Assembly: GCA_007449985.2 (NCBI GenBank)
Contig: VIIQ02000203.1
Span: 1 to 64,000 of the forward strand
DNA length: 64,000 bases
Direction of reading: 5' to 3'
DNA from: Desmodesmus armatus
Lineage: Eukaryota > Chlorophyta > Chlorophyceae > Sphaeropleales > Scenedesmaceae
The position numbers and the translations under genes are program-made. The notes beneath the pieces are model-generated. The model did no database searches and had not been told where the DNA came from. It saw nothing but the letters and a program-made list of their open reading frames with translations. Below are positions 34,327 through 45,449 of this stretch, piece by piece (the first letter of the stretch is position 1; every line of letters starts with the position of its first letter).

Positions 34327-35049
34327 GCTGTCCTCTGCAGCAGCAGCCGCTGCTGCTGCTGTGTCGCTCTCTGCAGCAGAGTCTGCTGCTGCCACTACAC
34401 TGCAACCACCAGCAGTCCCTGCAGCCGCTGCACTGCTATCGCAGCTGTTGCTGCTGGTTATGCAGATGCCAGGCACTCTGTCTCCCTCCTGCTGCTGCTG
34501 TTGGCCTGGGGTTACGTCTGGCAGCGTCACAAGCTGTGGGTGCTGTTGGTGGTGCTTGCTGCTGCTGGGAAGCGGGGGCAGGCCTGAATGTTGCTGCTGC
34601 TGCTGCCGCTGTTGCTGCGCCTCGCAGTTGGTCTCGCATGTCTGCTGCTGCAGTTGGGCGCAGGGTGCTGTACAGCTGGTGACTATCCCTACACGTCCCG
34701 GTTGGAGACTGTCCTGCTGCTCCTGCTGCTCGTGCTGCTGCTGGTGCTGCAGGTTGCTGGTGCATTGCTTGGGCAAAACTGGCTGATGTGCGATGCTATC
34801 GTACTGCCCGTTGTTGCTGTTCACCACAGAGGGCAGGATGGCACTGGCGATGGCACTCTGTGGTGCTGCTGTGTGTGCACTGCCACCAGGCTGTTCGCCA
34901 GATGGGGGGCAGACACTGACCAAGCTGTCTAGCATTGCTGCTTCGCTGCTTGTGGATCTATCTGAGTCCCCACCGGAGTGCCCAGAGGCCGTGCACGGTT
35001 CTTGCTGACTGCCAAGAGAAGAGCCTGCTGCTGTATGTAGGGGCTGCAT
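29418..35049 (-). CDS. Core-2/I-branching-like glycosyltransferase (GT14-like), 9 exons
   Basis: Predicted sugar transferase of the secretory pathway. Exons: 35049-33784, 33497-33258, 32838-32636, 32221-31993, 31535-31388, 30984-30884, 30404-30313, 30114-29922, 29582-29418. All nine phases agree and the total of 2637 nt gives 878 aa. The catalytic region starts at about residue 467 (LAVLVLLHHAGWPNWLIW), then WENWLAAHPEGSVKLFIHLK, WGDISLVEATL (about 530), HIALASGHDVPVARI, TFHHQWMVLSREHV and PDEFLLATAL (about 664). A HPVTW ... LDLAVERSAIFFRK end follows. This order matches the Branch/DUF266 (GT14) family. Exon 1 codes for 422 residues, mainly poly-Ala and Gln tracts, with no visible transmembrane anchor. 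An upstream exon with the signal anchor may be missing. The C-terminal 100 residues are basic and Ser-rich. Confidence 0.8.
31181..31245 (-). repeat. Echo of the 3' edge of glycosyltransferase exon 5 inside the next intron
   Basis: CCCACCTGCTGGGTAGGTCA at 31183 repeats the exon 5 end and donor at 31384. The (CAG)n-GATGGC flank is repeated as well. The copy is diverged and not in the exon 5 frame. Confidence 0.7.
31540..31604. repeat. Poly-G tract (poly-C in sense) directly upstream of an acceptor
   Basis: About 60 of 65 bases are G on the plus strand. On the sense minus strand this is the C-rich tract ending at the acceptor of exon 5 (31535). Confidence 0.85.
31808..31935. repeat. Degenerate pentamer array (CTGTA/CTGCA)n
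   Basis: Pentamer units such as CTGTA and CTGCA in the intron between glycosyltransferase exons 4 and 5. They are complementary to the CAGTA array at 33012. Confidence 0.8.
32311..32382 (-). repeat. Pseudo-exon: duplicate of the 5' edge of glycosyltransferase exon 4
   Basis: A 72-bp copy of 32154-32224, including the acceptor CAG and codons DDLLMPGVSLFGAYEFGA. It lies 157 bp upstream (sense) of the real exon. It reads AAEVTDLH where the real exon reads APEVTALK. Ending at GAG/GTGACA it would make a 61-nt exon that shifts the frame, so I treat it as a decoy. Confidence 0.85.
32940..33060. repeat. Pentamer array changing from TAGTG to CAGCG to CAGTA
   Basis: Three consecutive blocks of different pentamers without a gap: (TAGTG)n, (CAGCG)n and (CAGTA)n. 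It lies in the intron between glycosyltransferase exons 2 and 3. Confidence 0.9.
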
Positions 35050-35985
35050 TGCGTGGCAGCTGCTTGTAGTATTCACCTGGTGACAATGCTCGTGAATTAA
35101 TGAATAGCAAGGGTTCACACCAGAAGCTTTACGACGCAGCTTCAGGCCCAACAGCCGATAGCAGCAAGAGCAGAAGAATGATGGGCTACACCATCGAGTT
35201 CAACAGCCTGGAGGCTATCCACTTCGAGCGTCAGCGAACGAAGGCAGGTGACGACGAGCTTTGATGTATGCGCGTGCTTCTACGTGATTTGCGGCCCCGA
35301 TTAATGGTTAATTCGAAAGCTGCGGTCCCGCCAAATTTGAAATGGACTGATGTCATTCTCAAGCAGCTGCTTTACCACCTTTCGACTTTGTGACACCCTC
35401 TCAGAAGCATCGTTTGTCTCTGAACCCGCCTAGTGGATGTTTTCGTGTACACAGATCAGATCCTTGGAATGTGCAAAAAGCACTCTGGGTGATATAAGCC
35501 TAATAAGCGCAGTATTACATGCTAATCACAGCAATTGAGCTGCATAATTGGAGCAGTAACCAAGATGACTTCAAGCCAGGGTGTTCCGCTGCTGCTGGTG
35601 AGTCTGGCACAAGACACAGGCAATGTCCAATATCCGGTGGTGCGTGGAGTTACAGATATAATTCAACCAGACTCAAACGCAGCACTGACAGCAGCAGCAG
35701 CAGCAGCTGCAGTTGGGGCCAGCAGCAATGCATGCGGCAGCAACACCAGCAGCAGCAGCAGTGGCAGCACTGTACAAGTGGACAGCATGCAGAGCGCGTC
35801 AGGATTTGACACACCCACACATGCATACTAGCGTGACAGGGTTACTCAGCACAGTCACAGCTCTAGGCGTCAGCGCCTGCATGCTCTTTTGCACAGCAGT
35901 ACTGCAGTTGCATTTCCCCTTCTTCTGTCATGCTGCTGCCTCTGCCACTGCTGATGGCGCTGCTGCTGCTGCTGCTGCTGCTCAG
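35050..35985 (+). promoter_or_regulatory. Head-to-head intergenic region with candidate 5' exons of the RNase H gene
   Basis: The glycosyltransferase starts leftward at 35049. A plus-strand candidate first exon at 35178-35247 reads MMGYTIEFNSLEAIHFER and ends in GTGACG. Another ATG at 35564 reads MTSSQGVPLLL before a GTGAGT donor and is in phase with the exon at 35986. The short spacing suggests a shared bidirectional promoter. Which 5' exon is used is undecided. Confidence 0.4.
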
Positions 35986-36873
35986 GAGTGTGCTGCCACT
36001 AAGCGCAGGGTTGCGTCCCAGGATGACTTTAAGACGTACGGCTTTGCACTGCTGCACAGAGACACAGGGCAGCTGGTGAGTGGTGCTGGGGTCAGCGCAC
36101 ATGGGGCCCGGGGGGGGGGGGGGGGGGGGGGGGCTTGTCAGCTTGGAGGACGGCAGTAGCTGCAGCGATGTGTGTGATCACAGCATAGGGTGGACGGTGG
36201 TTGGGCATAGGGTGGGATGGTGTGAGAAGGAAGCAGAGTGGAGAGGTGGGGGCATGCGTGCTGGGTGCATCAGGAAGTTGGTTTTTACTTGCTGCTGGCA
36301 GTGCAGCGCAGCTGGGGACGTGCAGCTTGTCAGTAGTGGGTGGTAGCCAACAGGAATGCCAGGGCAAGGGTCTGGGGGGTGAGTGGGGGGTTGGCATACG
36401 CAGGCACAAGAGTGTGGATACAAGGACAGGCAGCACAGCAGTAGGAGGTAGGTTTGCATGTGGTTTTTTGGTCGGCGCACAGTGCTTGTGGTCCATGGGA
36501 GGGTGATGGTTTTGCCAGAACAGCAGGGACAAGTGGCGTGGGGCAAGGAGGGCAGGCAGGGGAGGGCGGCGCAGTGAATGCAGGGGGTGCACAACGCAGG
36601 TGGCAGTTGTTATGGGGCTGTGAAGGTAGGTGGGGGGTGGTGTTAGGCACGGAGAATACACGTGCATAAACATGCAAGCCACATGCAAGTTGTGTGTGTG
36701 GGGGGGGGGGGGGTGGAGGGGGGGACGGATGGCGGATGGGGTGGTCTGTAAGGTAAATTGCGTGCTGAGCAGGCATAGCGAGTGAGGCATAGTGAGAGAG
36801 CTAGGACATAGCAACGGAGGAGAGGGGGCAGGTGCTTGACTGGCTGAGTTGTGGATTGCTGCTTTGATCGCCG

Positions 36874-36916
<43 letters not shown>

Positions 36917-37395
36917 GTCACGTATTGTGTGTAGGTTGCCACTGGGAGTGGTCCAGTGACTGATGGCAGCACCTACCCTGACGCAATACACCATGCCATC
37001 GCACGCGGACTGCAGGTGATTGGGGGCGGGTGGGTGGGTGTTTGGGGGGGGGGGTGTTTTTGAGGGAAGGATTTGGGGGAAGGGGGCTCATGCTGGTTGC
37101 AGTCTTACAGTTTTCCCCAGTAACTGACTAGGTTTTGTTGGCCTGGAGCTGCCGAAGCTGTGCAGCTGACTCATGTGCCTCTGCAGGTGGCTGTCAGGCA
37201 GTGCTGAAGCCTCGGCAGCGATGCTACTGGGGGGAGCCCATATGCCAACTAACATATGCCTGTAGTTACGTGTATATAGCTTTGGGCTCACTCAGTAGCT
37301 GCTGCGCTGCTGCATTGTCTGCTGCATACGTGGTTTATGCTGCTGCTGCTGTTGCTTCTTCTGCTTTTTTCTTCTGCTGCTGCTTGTTGTGCTTG

Positions 37396-37448
<53 letters not shown>

Positions 37449-37809
37449 GTTTTGTTGTGTGCCCCTCAGGCTGCTGTTGCTGCGGGTGCTTCCTCGGTGC
37501 TGCTGCACACCGACTCATCAGTGGCACTGCAGACAGTGAGTGACTGGGGGGGGGGGGGGAGAAAGCATCCGTGGCACATCAAACAGTGAAGGGGGGGGGG
37601 TGTTGGCGAAAGGCAATGCAAAGAGAGACAACATGTGTCCGCAGGGACTATGCGTGCAAGCGCGGGGGGGGGGGGGGGGGGGCAGTGATACACCTTGCAT
37701 CTGTATGACAATACTTTGTTGCCCGACAGGGTAGAGACTGACAGCCACTGACTGCTCTGCACACCAGGGGGTTGCTTCAGAAACAAGCAAAACTCTCGCG
37801 CAAAGTAGA

Positions 37810-37851
<42 letters not shown>

Positions 37852-39370
37852 TGCCGCCCTTTATGCAGCTGCACAAGTCAGGTTATGTTGTGAGGGTGCC
37901 CACAGTGTCTGGTGGCAGTGTGACTGTTGGTGAACTGGTTGAGGCGTTGGGTGATGTACAGCCTGTCAAGGTGGAAAGGTGGGTGGAGCAGGGCGGGGCG
38001 GTGGACGGGGGGGTGCGGCGGTGGATGTGTGTGTTTGTTGAATACAAGGCTGAAGGGGTCATATATAGTTGTGTTGGCGAGCGTGCGCGCAGCTTCCATG
38101 TGTGCGTGTGTGCGAGCGAGGGCGTGCAACCTGAACGCTGTTGTGTTTGTTCCCCTGCATGGCCCCAGGTGGACCAATGGTCTGGCCATAATCCAGGCTG
38201 AGTTTGCCCTGGAGGTGATGAAGACAATCAGCCAGGTGCATGAAGCACCACCCAGCAAGTAAGCAGGAAGACAGCGCGGGAGAGGGTGGAGCAGGCAGGA
38301 GGGCAAGGGTTGGCAAAGGCCGTCATCAAAGTGCTTGAAGTACACAAAAAAACTACGTAAGCATTTGTGCAGGCATGGGTGTGGGCAGCATCAGCACCAG
38401 TCACATTTGCTGCAACTGCTCTGTCCCTCCCCCCCCCCCCATCACACACGCAAACACCCTTCACGCACACTCATCAACCCCTGTGCCCTTGTCACCCCTC
38501 GACCACACTTCCCAGGTACACCGCTCTTGCCCAGCAGTTTGGTCTGCTGCTGCAGCTGCCCATGTCTGCCAGGAGGGTGCTGGAGGGGGCAGACGACTTC
38601 AGCCACGCAGCAGCAGAGGTACGGGGGTGTGTGAGAGGGGGGAGGGGTGGTGTGTGGGGGTGGGGGGGTGGGGGAGAGATGGGAGAGCGTAGACAGGGTG
38701 AAATGATGAGGGTGGGGAGCAGGAAGGGTGTTGGAGGGGGGGAGACGACTTCAGCAACGCAGCAGCAGAGGTACGGGGGGTGTGTAAGGGGGGGGGTGTG
38801 GGGTGTGGGTGGGTGGGGTGGGGTGGGGGAACTACTTCATTGGGGGAACGGCCTTGCCAACACCGTCGCAGCACACTATGCAGTGCCTAGCGAGCCAATG
38901 CAGGCTCATGCGACATCTTTGCTCAAGTCTGCAGCCGTCAAGTCTGTTACAAGTCTGCAGCATCTGGCAGCAGAGGAAGAGGGATGCATTGAAGGAGGGG
39001 TGGTGACGAGTTGGCCCAGGGTACGGCCAGGGTGTGACTTCAACTGTCACACGGGTGTGGGTGTGTTGACGCTTGTGCCTGCTGCGCTGCACACATCGCT
39101 CTGTCTCGTCACACCACTGTGTTGGGGTGTCGTGGCGATGTTGATGATAATGATACTTTCACCACTGGACTTGACTCTTCTGTACTGAACTGTCTTTTTC
39201 ATTCAAGCTTTTCTATGCTGGGTATGTGCAGGTGCAGCTGGCATCGGTGGTGCCATGCAAGTGCTGAATTCACGTATCCTTTCATCTGCCCCTGCTCCTG
39301 CGTCTGCTGCTGCAGCTGGTGGCTCTGAGGTGTGGTGCTGACAAGGCAGCAGTACTGGCAGCAATGGCGG

Positions 39371-39424
<54 letters not shown>

Positions 39425-39589
39425 GCAGCAGCGGCAGCAGCAGCAGCAGCAGTGATCCCACCTCTGCTGTTCTGTTCAGCATGGGCCGCACCTACAGTCC
39501 AGAGGAGGGTGCTGCTTATGCTGAAGCTGCTGCAGAAGCTGCTGCTGTCTCTGCTGGTGTGCACACACCCGGTGACGATGCCGATGCCG

Positions 39590-39655
<66 letters not shown>

Positions 39656-39794
39656 CTAGCAGCAGGAGGAGAAAGGGGGCAGCAGCCCCACCGAAGGGTG
39701 GCCGTAAGGTTGGTCGTCACAGGATGGATCACAGACTCCTGGTGGTGGGGCTGCATAAGCTGCCACCACCATGGGATGCACATGACACCACACG

Positions 39795-39836
<42 letters not shown>

Positions 39837-39921
39837 AGGGCTGGTGTCTACCTCAACAACGTCACCCGCTGCCACGACCAGCAGCAGCAGTAGCGTCGGC
39901 AGCAGCAGCAATCGTCAGTAG
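35986..39921 (+). CDS. RNase H-like domain I (degenerate active site) with Ser-rich tail; 5' end unresolved
   Basis: Exons: 35986-36075, 36935-37015, 37470-37535, 37869-37978, 38169-38258, 38516-38618, 39316-39921; every phase agrees. The order YGFALLHRDTGQL, TYPDAIHHAIARGLQ, VAAGASSVLLHTDSSVALQT and NGLAIIQAEFALEV, then ADDFSHAAAELVAL, follows the RNase H fold. The first-strand Asp block is missing, and the usual helix Glu is Asp (YPDAI). Catalysis is therefore doubtful and the domain may be structural. The last exon has two long poly-Ser tracts, TYSPEEGAAYAEAA, a basic patch (RRRKGAAAPPKGGRK), a poly-Gln tract and a stop. It may be the N-terminal half of the following gene, because the sense frame resumes at about 39994. 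Confidence 0.65.
37396..37447 (+). repeat. (CTG)n in sense orientation upstream of an acceptor
   Basis: About 17 uninterrupted CTG units, about 22 bp before the acceptor at 37469. Similar tracts precede the acceptors at 35985, 36934, 37868 and 41563 on this strand. Confidence 0.85.
38726..38780 (+). repeat. Echo of the 3' edge of an RNase H exon with its donor
   Basis: Copies 38575-38628 (exon codons GADDFSHAAAE plus GTACGGGGG) 151 bp further on, inside the following intron. About four differences, and the GT donor is kept. Confidence 0.9.
39373..39662 (+). repeat. Two long in-frame (AGC)n blocks, poly-Ser
   Basis: 39373-39452 and 39594-39650 are nearly pure AGC in the Ser frame, unlike the CTG orientation found in introns. 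Confidence 0.85.
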
Positions 39922-39993
39922 CGTCAGCAGTAACAGTGGCATAGGTGGTTTGGGTGCCACTGTGTCCCAGCTTGATGACCACCTGCTGGCCTC

Positions 39994-41482
39994 ATGGCTG
40001 CCAGCAGCAAGCGCATGAGCTCACTGGAGGGGGTGGGGCTGGGGCTAAGCAAGTGAGTGCGAGGGGGCTTTTGGGGGGAGGGGGGAGAGGGGAGATGGGT
40101 GTGCTCTGGGGTGCAAAAGCAGGCGTGATGGGGTTCCGTGTGCTGAGACAATCAGGAGGAATCATAGGGAATCAGAGGGATTCAGAGGGAGTAGCAGTCA
40201 GGCCAGTCAGTTTGTTATTGGGGGTGGAGGCTGGTCAGCAGGAGAGAGGGGGGGGCTGGGGCTCAGCAAGAGAGAGGGGGCTGTATTATGGAGGGGGGGG
40301 GGCAGGGTTGTGGGCTGTGGGATGAAACAGCAGGAGTGACGGGGTGGCAGGGGTTCTGTGGGCTGAGGGCAAATGGAGTGAGCTCACTGGAGGGGTTGGG
40401 GCTGGGGCTCAGCAACTGAGTGAGAGGGGGCTCTGTTAGGGGGGGAGGGGCAGTGGTTGTGCGGGACTGGGTGTGGTCTGGATGGATGACATGCAGGAGT
40501 GGGGTGTTTGTAGGGTTCTGTGTGCTGAGTCAACTACAGGGCATCAGAGCAATATGGATACTGGTTGGGGGCGGAGTGCTGGTCAGCAGGAGGGAGGGTG
40601 GGCCTGGGGATCAGAATTTGCCCGATAGAGGAGGCACCTGTTGTCCATGTCAGTTTGCAACTCACACTCGCCCTCACTCCAAAGTGACACCGTGCAGATT
40701 CTGCACTGACATCTGTGGCGCTTGTTGTACTTGACTCGAACAACGGGCTTAACCCTAAACCCGTCAAGTAATGGGTTCTATGAGCACCCTCATAAGCCCT
40801 TGGCTCGCAGGCTGGTGCTGAGGGTGGAATCGTGCCCTCCATACCTGTACTGTTTGTGTCTGCTTGTCTGCCTGTAATTTTTTTGACCGGCCTGTTGTGC
40901 CCAACCCTGAATGCGGTGCACATGATGCTGACCGTGTGGCTGCCATCACTGTGCTGTCACCTGCCTGTGCTGCTGCCTAGGTACAACCTGCCCACCGTCA
41001 ACAGTGACAGGGCAACACACCTGCTGCAGTTTGATGGAGCTTCACGCAACAACCCAGGTGCGGCTGACTGCATCTGATGACAGAGGGGCCGAAGGAACGG
41101 GTTGCATGGGTGGCCTGGGGTGGGGTTGGGTGGGGGCGAGATGAGGGATGTAGTCATCTAAGCAGGGGGAAAGGAGAGTGCACGAACTGCTGTGGACAAC
41201 CTTGGGCTGGGATCACCTGCAGCAGTCTATTCAACATGGTCTAGGTGCGCGACAGGGGGGGGGGGGGGGGTGAGAGTCAGCAGCAGCTAGGGTTTCAGCT
41301 GCTTGGCAAGTTGGGTGTGCTTTGCTGCCCGCAGCAGATCTACCGTACTGGTCATGGATGCTGCTGGAACGGCTGCATGTCTGCCTTCTCTGCTGCTGAT
41401 GTGTGAGTGCCTGGATGGCCTTTGTTGCACTGGCATGCGATCTGTCTTCCACACAACCAAAAGAACTGCTGCTGTGCTGCTG

Positions 41483-41548
<66 letters not shown>

Positions 41549-44500
41549 GTCATGTCCCGCCAGGCCGTGCGCGGTTACGGTTTTGTGCTGTACGACCTGA
41601 CCAGCAACCTGTTGGTGCTGCGTGGCTGCATGAGCCTGCCCTACGGCTACAACATGAGCGCAGCAGAGTTTGAGGGGCTGCTGGCGGGACTGGGGGCAGC
41701 TTACGACATGGGTGTGCGCAGCCTGGCCGTGCAGGTGAGAGGGGGAGTCTGCAGTCACACACTCCAGGCTCCAGAACGGTCGGGCTGGTGCTTGGCTATG
41801 CCAGCTTCAGCCCATATGCTCTTTTTCGGAGGGCTGGGGCCGTTTGTGGGTGAAGGTGTACAGGGCTGGGCTGCTGCTGGGCGTAACGGCGGCTCATAAC
41901 ATGTGCATGGACGTTGCCATGCTGGTGAACTTTGGGCCCTGCAAACTCTTCGAGGTGGGGAGCGTACGGGGCTGAGGCATTCAGGCCTACACCAAGTTCT
42001 TGCCCTTCTGCACCCCGTGCTCCCCTCCAGAGTGACACAGGCCCCATCACCGCTGCGCTGGATAGCCCTTCTGTGGACGCGCAACACCATCCTGCTGGCG
42101 CTAATCTTCTACTGCACCCATGGCTACTGCTGATGCAAGGTCAAACCATTGCTGCTGCCCCCCCCCCCCGCGCTGCATTCCAGGGTGACAGTGTTGCTGT
42201 GCTGGACAGCTTGCTGTGGCGTAAGACCACCATGCGCAGCCTCGTCACCTTTGCACGCAAGGCCCAGGTGGCACTGCTGCGCTTTGAACACGTTGACTTC
42301 CAGTACATACCCAGGTAAGGGGGGTGGCAGTACGTGTTGAGGTGTGTTGAAAACATGACTGTGTGTATGGTGTGGGGCGGGGGGGGGGGGGTCTACCTGA
42401 CTGAAAGGAGGTCGATACATACAGAAGGGGGGGGGGGGATGGTGAAACAATTGTGTCAGTCCGGCAGTTGCAGAGCTGTGCTGCAGTGGGTGAGTGAGTG
42501 AAGGTGTCTGACAGCACATGGGGCGGTGTGGGAGCGCCTTGTTTGCATATGATCATCACACATGTGTGAAAAGCTGTGGTGCGGGCTTGGTGCGGGTGAA
42601 GTGAAGGTCTTGTAAGTTACATCTGCAGTTGAACGTGTCTATTCAAGTACTGGACCCCACTACAAGAATGCATGTTCACATCTTCTTGCAGTGTACTGCG
42701 CTGCAGCGCATTCTGCTGTGCTGTGTTGTGATGCATTGACCTGTCAACTTGCCTGCTTCCTCTCCCCCCCCCCTCCCCCAATGCAGGGAGCAGAACATGC
42801 TTGCTGACGTCTGGCGTCCATGTCCATGGAGATAGACACAGGGCTGTACACCATACTGCGGCGGGGCGATACGGGGGTGGACGCACTCAAGATTGTCACA
42901 CGAGCAGCAAAGATCACCAAGAAGCCGGTGAGATCTCACTGCTCTGGGATGAGGCGGCTGGTCCTTGCCGGCCACTCCGCTCTCCTGCCTTTGCTTGGCT
43001 TAGACTGGTGTGGGCTCCAGGAGCTACCACAACGGACCATGTTAGCCACAAGTCAGCACCATCATCATCATCATTACACGTGTTTCCAGCCAGGTTCATC
43101 GCGCATGCAGCATGCTGCTAGCAGCAAATCGACCTTGGTGCAAGACAAGCAATACACCACCAGGCAACCAGTGACCTAGGACACTAGAAAGCCTGGGCCA
43201 GTTACGGCCCTAAAAGCCAACAGCACAAGAAAAAGCTAACATAAGTAGCATGTTGTACACATATTATACAAGCAACTCAGTTGGACATGACCCCTGGTCC
43301 AGCTGCAGACCATGCTGCCTGGAACGGCAGGGTCTCAGCGCGCTGCCGCATCCTGCTGCTGTGGCGTGGGGCATTGAGTGGTCGCGGAAAGGCACCCCAG
43401 TAGCGCGTGGGTGTGTCAGTCTGTAGAGCATGCTCCGCCAGGAACCGCGCAACGCACATGCATCAGTAAGGTCGTGCGTGTTCGTTGGCTGTCCCAAGGC
43501 CTGCAGATCCCTCGTGACACATTTTCCCAGCTCATAGGCGGTGCCCCCCGCGGTGCTGCACCAGCATCGTGCGGTGCTGCACCAAGCAGCCTGTTTTCCC
43601 ACTGCAACTTCCCTCACAGCAAAGCTTGCTGCTGGTGTTTGCAATGCTCTGAAACTACAATCCTTGATTGGTGTCCAGCGGTCAAGACCACACTGACTGC
43701 ACTGTCGTTGCACAGCAAACCACACTTCAACAGCTCAATTTTGTTTCTGCCCTGCTGCATCCGCACGCCCCCCCCCCCCACCCACCCCCTACCCCTCCTC
43801 CCCCTGCAGCACCTGCTGGAGTCGGTGCTCCAGCTGTACCTCTGCCGCTGCTGCTGGTGGTGCTGCTGAACCGCGTGATGGGCATCAGCCCTGAGGCACT
43901 GCTGCTACGGCTGCAGGCCAAGGCAGCAAGCATGGGGGACCCCAACCCTGGCTGGTGCAGGTGAGGTGGTTTGATTGGAAGGGGGCAGTTCAAGTGAGGG
44001 TTGTGTGCACACTCGGGGATTGACAAGCAGCTGAGGCTGCAGGCCAAGACAGCAAGCATGGATCAACCCGACCCCTGGCCGGTGCAGGTGAGCATGTGTG
44101 TGGGTGGTCGTAGGCAGGGCGGTGAGGCTGCATACTGGCAAAGAGGTGCGGGACCGTGCAACATTTGTGGCTGCAAGTAGCACCAGCCAGGGGATCTCGA
44201 GTTTTGGTTGTGTTGGCGGCAGGTGGAGGAGCTGAAGGGAGCAGGGAGCACGAGGGCGCTGTGGTCGGTTTGACCTCCCTGGGCACCACAAGTGCAGCCT
44301 GATGGTGCAAGCAAAGAGGAGAACTCCCCTTAGCTGACTCATGCTTGAGTTGGAGGTTTTATGGGTAGCTGTGGCTGCACCCCAGGGGGGCACTTTGCAG
44401 CCACTATGCGACAACCACCCCTTGCTGCATGGCGGTCAGCCCCATCTCCTGCAGCACATCGCACACCATCGACTCACAAGTGCACAGCCCAACATCTCGC

Positions 44501-45131
44501 TGGCTGTCCCTTATTCCCCCCCCCCCCATGTCCCTCAGGAGGTGCGCAAGCTTGTCCAGGCTGGTGGCGTGAGTGATGAGGTGATTGCTGAGGTGGCCCC
44601 CCTCATGCTGGACAGCAGGCTGATTGAGTCAAAGACAGCAAAGAAGAAGCACCTGCACCAGCAACAGGGCGAGCAGCAGCAGCAGCAGCAGCACAACAAT
44701 CCTTACCTGACTTGTCAGGGAAGCGCAGCTACAGCACGGTATCTGCAGCAGCAGCAGCAGCAGCTGCATCACAGGTAGCTGCTGGCAGTCCCGTGATACC
44801 CATTCTGCCTCTGCAACAGTACGCAGGAAGCACCCTGTTTCAAAGGCTGCAGCAGCCGCAGCAACAACATTTGCAGCGACACCAGCAGTGCTGCCGCCAT
44901 TGTCAGCGGCAGCAGCAGCAGCCGTCACACCAGAAAGCCCAGCACCACCAGCAGCAGCAGCAGCAGATGCAGCAGCAGGAGCAGCAGCAGCAGCAGCCTT
45001 CGTGGCTGCTTGGCAGGGGGTCTGGCAGTGCTGCCCACCAGCAGCATGGCTACAGCCGTCATGCGCTAGGTGCAGCAGGGTGGGGAGGAGGCTTTGCAGG
45101 GCTGGGGCAGTGGCAGTCGTTGCAATGGCAG

Positions 45132-45197
<66 letters not shown>

Positions 45198-45216
45198 TAC
45201 CACTTGTCAATGAGGT

Positions 45217-45247
<31 letters not shown>

Positions 45248-45449
45248 TCAGCATAATCACAGCAGCAGCATGTACAGCGAAAGCAGCAGTGACGGGGACC
45301 TTGCACATGCTGGACGCGCTCAAGCTGGTGGCAGTAGCAGCAGCAGCGATAGCAATAGCGTCGTGCTGCCTGCAGCATGGCAACGGTTGGCAGGCACACA
45401 CAAGTGCAGGAAAGCGCTGCAGCTGCTGCTGAGACGCAGGGTGTGTTGA
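39994..45449 (+). CDS. RNase H-like domain II with intact DEDD residues; single-base frame lesions
   Basis: Candidate start ATG 39994 (MAASSKRMSSLEG, donor at 40052). Exons: 40981-41057 (LLQFDGASRNNPG), 41564-41734 (GYGFVLYD ... NMSAAEFEGLLAGLGAA), 42184-42314 (GDSVAVLDSLLWR ... FEHVDFQYIPR), 42787-42927 (EQNMLAD ...), 43810-43960, 44031-44087 and 44539 onward. D (FDGAS), E (SAAEFEG), D (GDS) and D (NMLAD) are the four RNase H catalytic acids, so this is a likely RNA-DNA hybrid nuclease of the RVT_3 type. After NMLAD the frame runs into a stop at 42833. One missing base near 42809 would give ADALASMSMEIDTG. Further one-base shifts appear near 43953 and 44630. Phases 41057/41564 also disagree. 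The tail is poly-Gln/Ala. The final frame ends ALQLLLRRRVC. Confidence 0.6.
40226..40600 (+). repeat. Two intron copies of the exon edge at 40019-40060
   Basis: CTCACTGGAGGGGGTGGGGC ... AAGCAAGTGAGTGCGAGGGGG at 40020 recurs at 40381 (with CAACTGAGTGAG) and, shorter, near 40251. Their flanks (GGTCAGCAGGAG, TTCTGTGTGCTGAG) repeat too, giving a degenerate tandem of about 150-360 bp periods. Confidence 0.7.
41479..41547 (+). repeat. (CTG)n, about 20 units, upstream of an acceptor
   Basis: Ends 16 bp before the acceptor at 41563 of RNase H domain II. Read in three frames it gives the poly-Cys, poly-Leu and poly-Ala shadows. Confidence 0.85.
44034..44092 (+). repeat. Tandem duplicate of an exon 3' edge, possibly an exon itself
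   Basis: Resembles 43908-43966 (RLQAKAASM). This second copy has an acceptor CAG at 44028-44030, is in phase (RLQAKTASMDQPDPWPVQ) with the next exon EVRKLVQAGG, and one base longer than the first copy at the point where the first loses frame. Confidence 0.7.

Noticed and set aside
34035..34786. Plus-strand poly-Leu/Cys/Ala open frames
   Set aside because: Shadows of the glycosyltransferase Ala/Gln exon on the minus strand.
39922..39993. Continuous reading from RNase H domain I into domain II
   Set aside because: The sense frame has several stops here and no clear donor/acceptor pair; I kept two entries and flagged the possible fusion.
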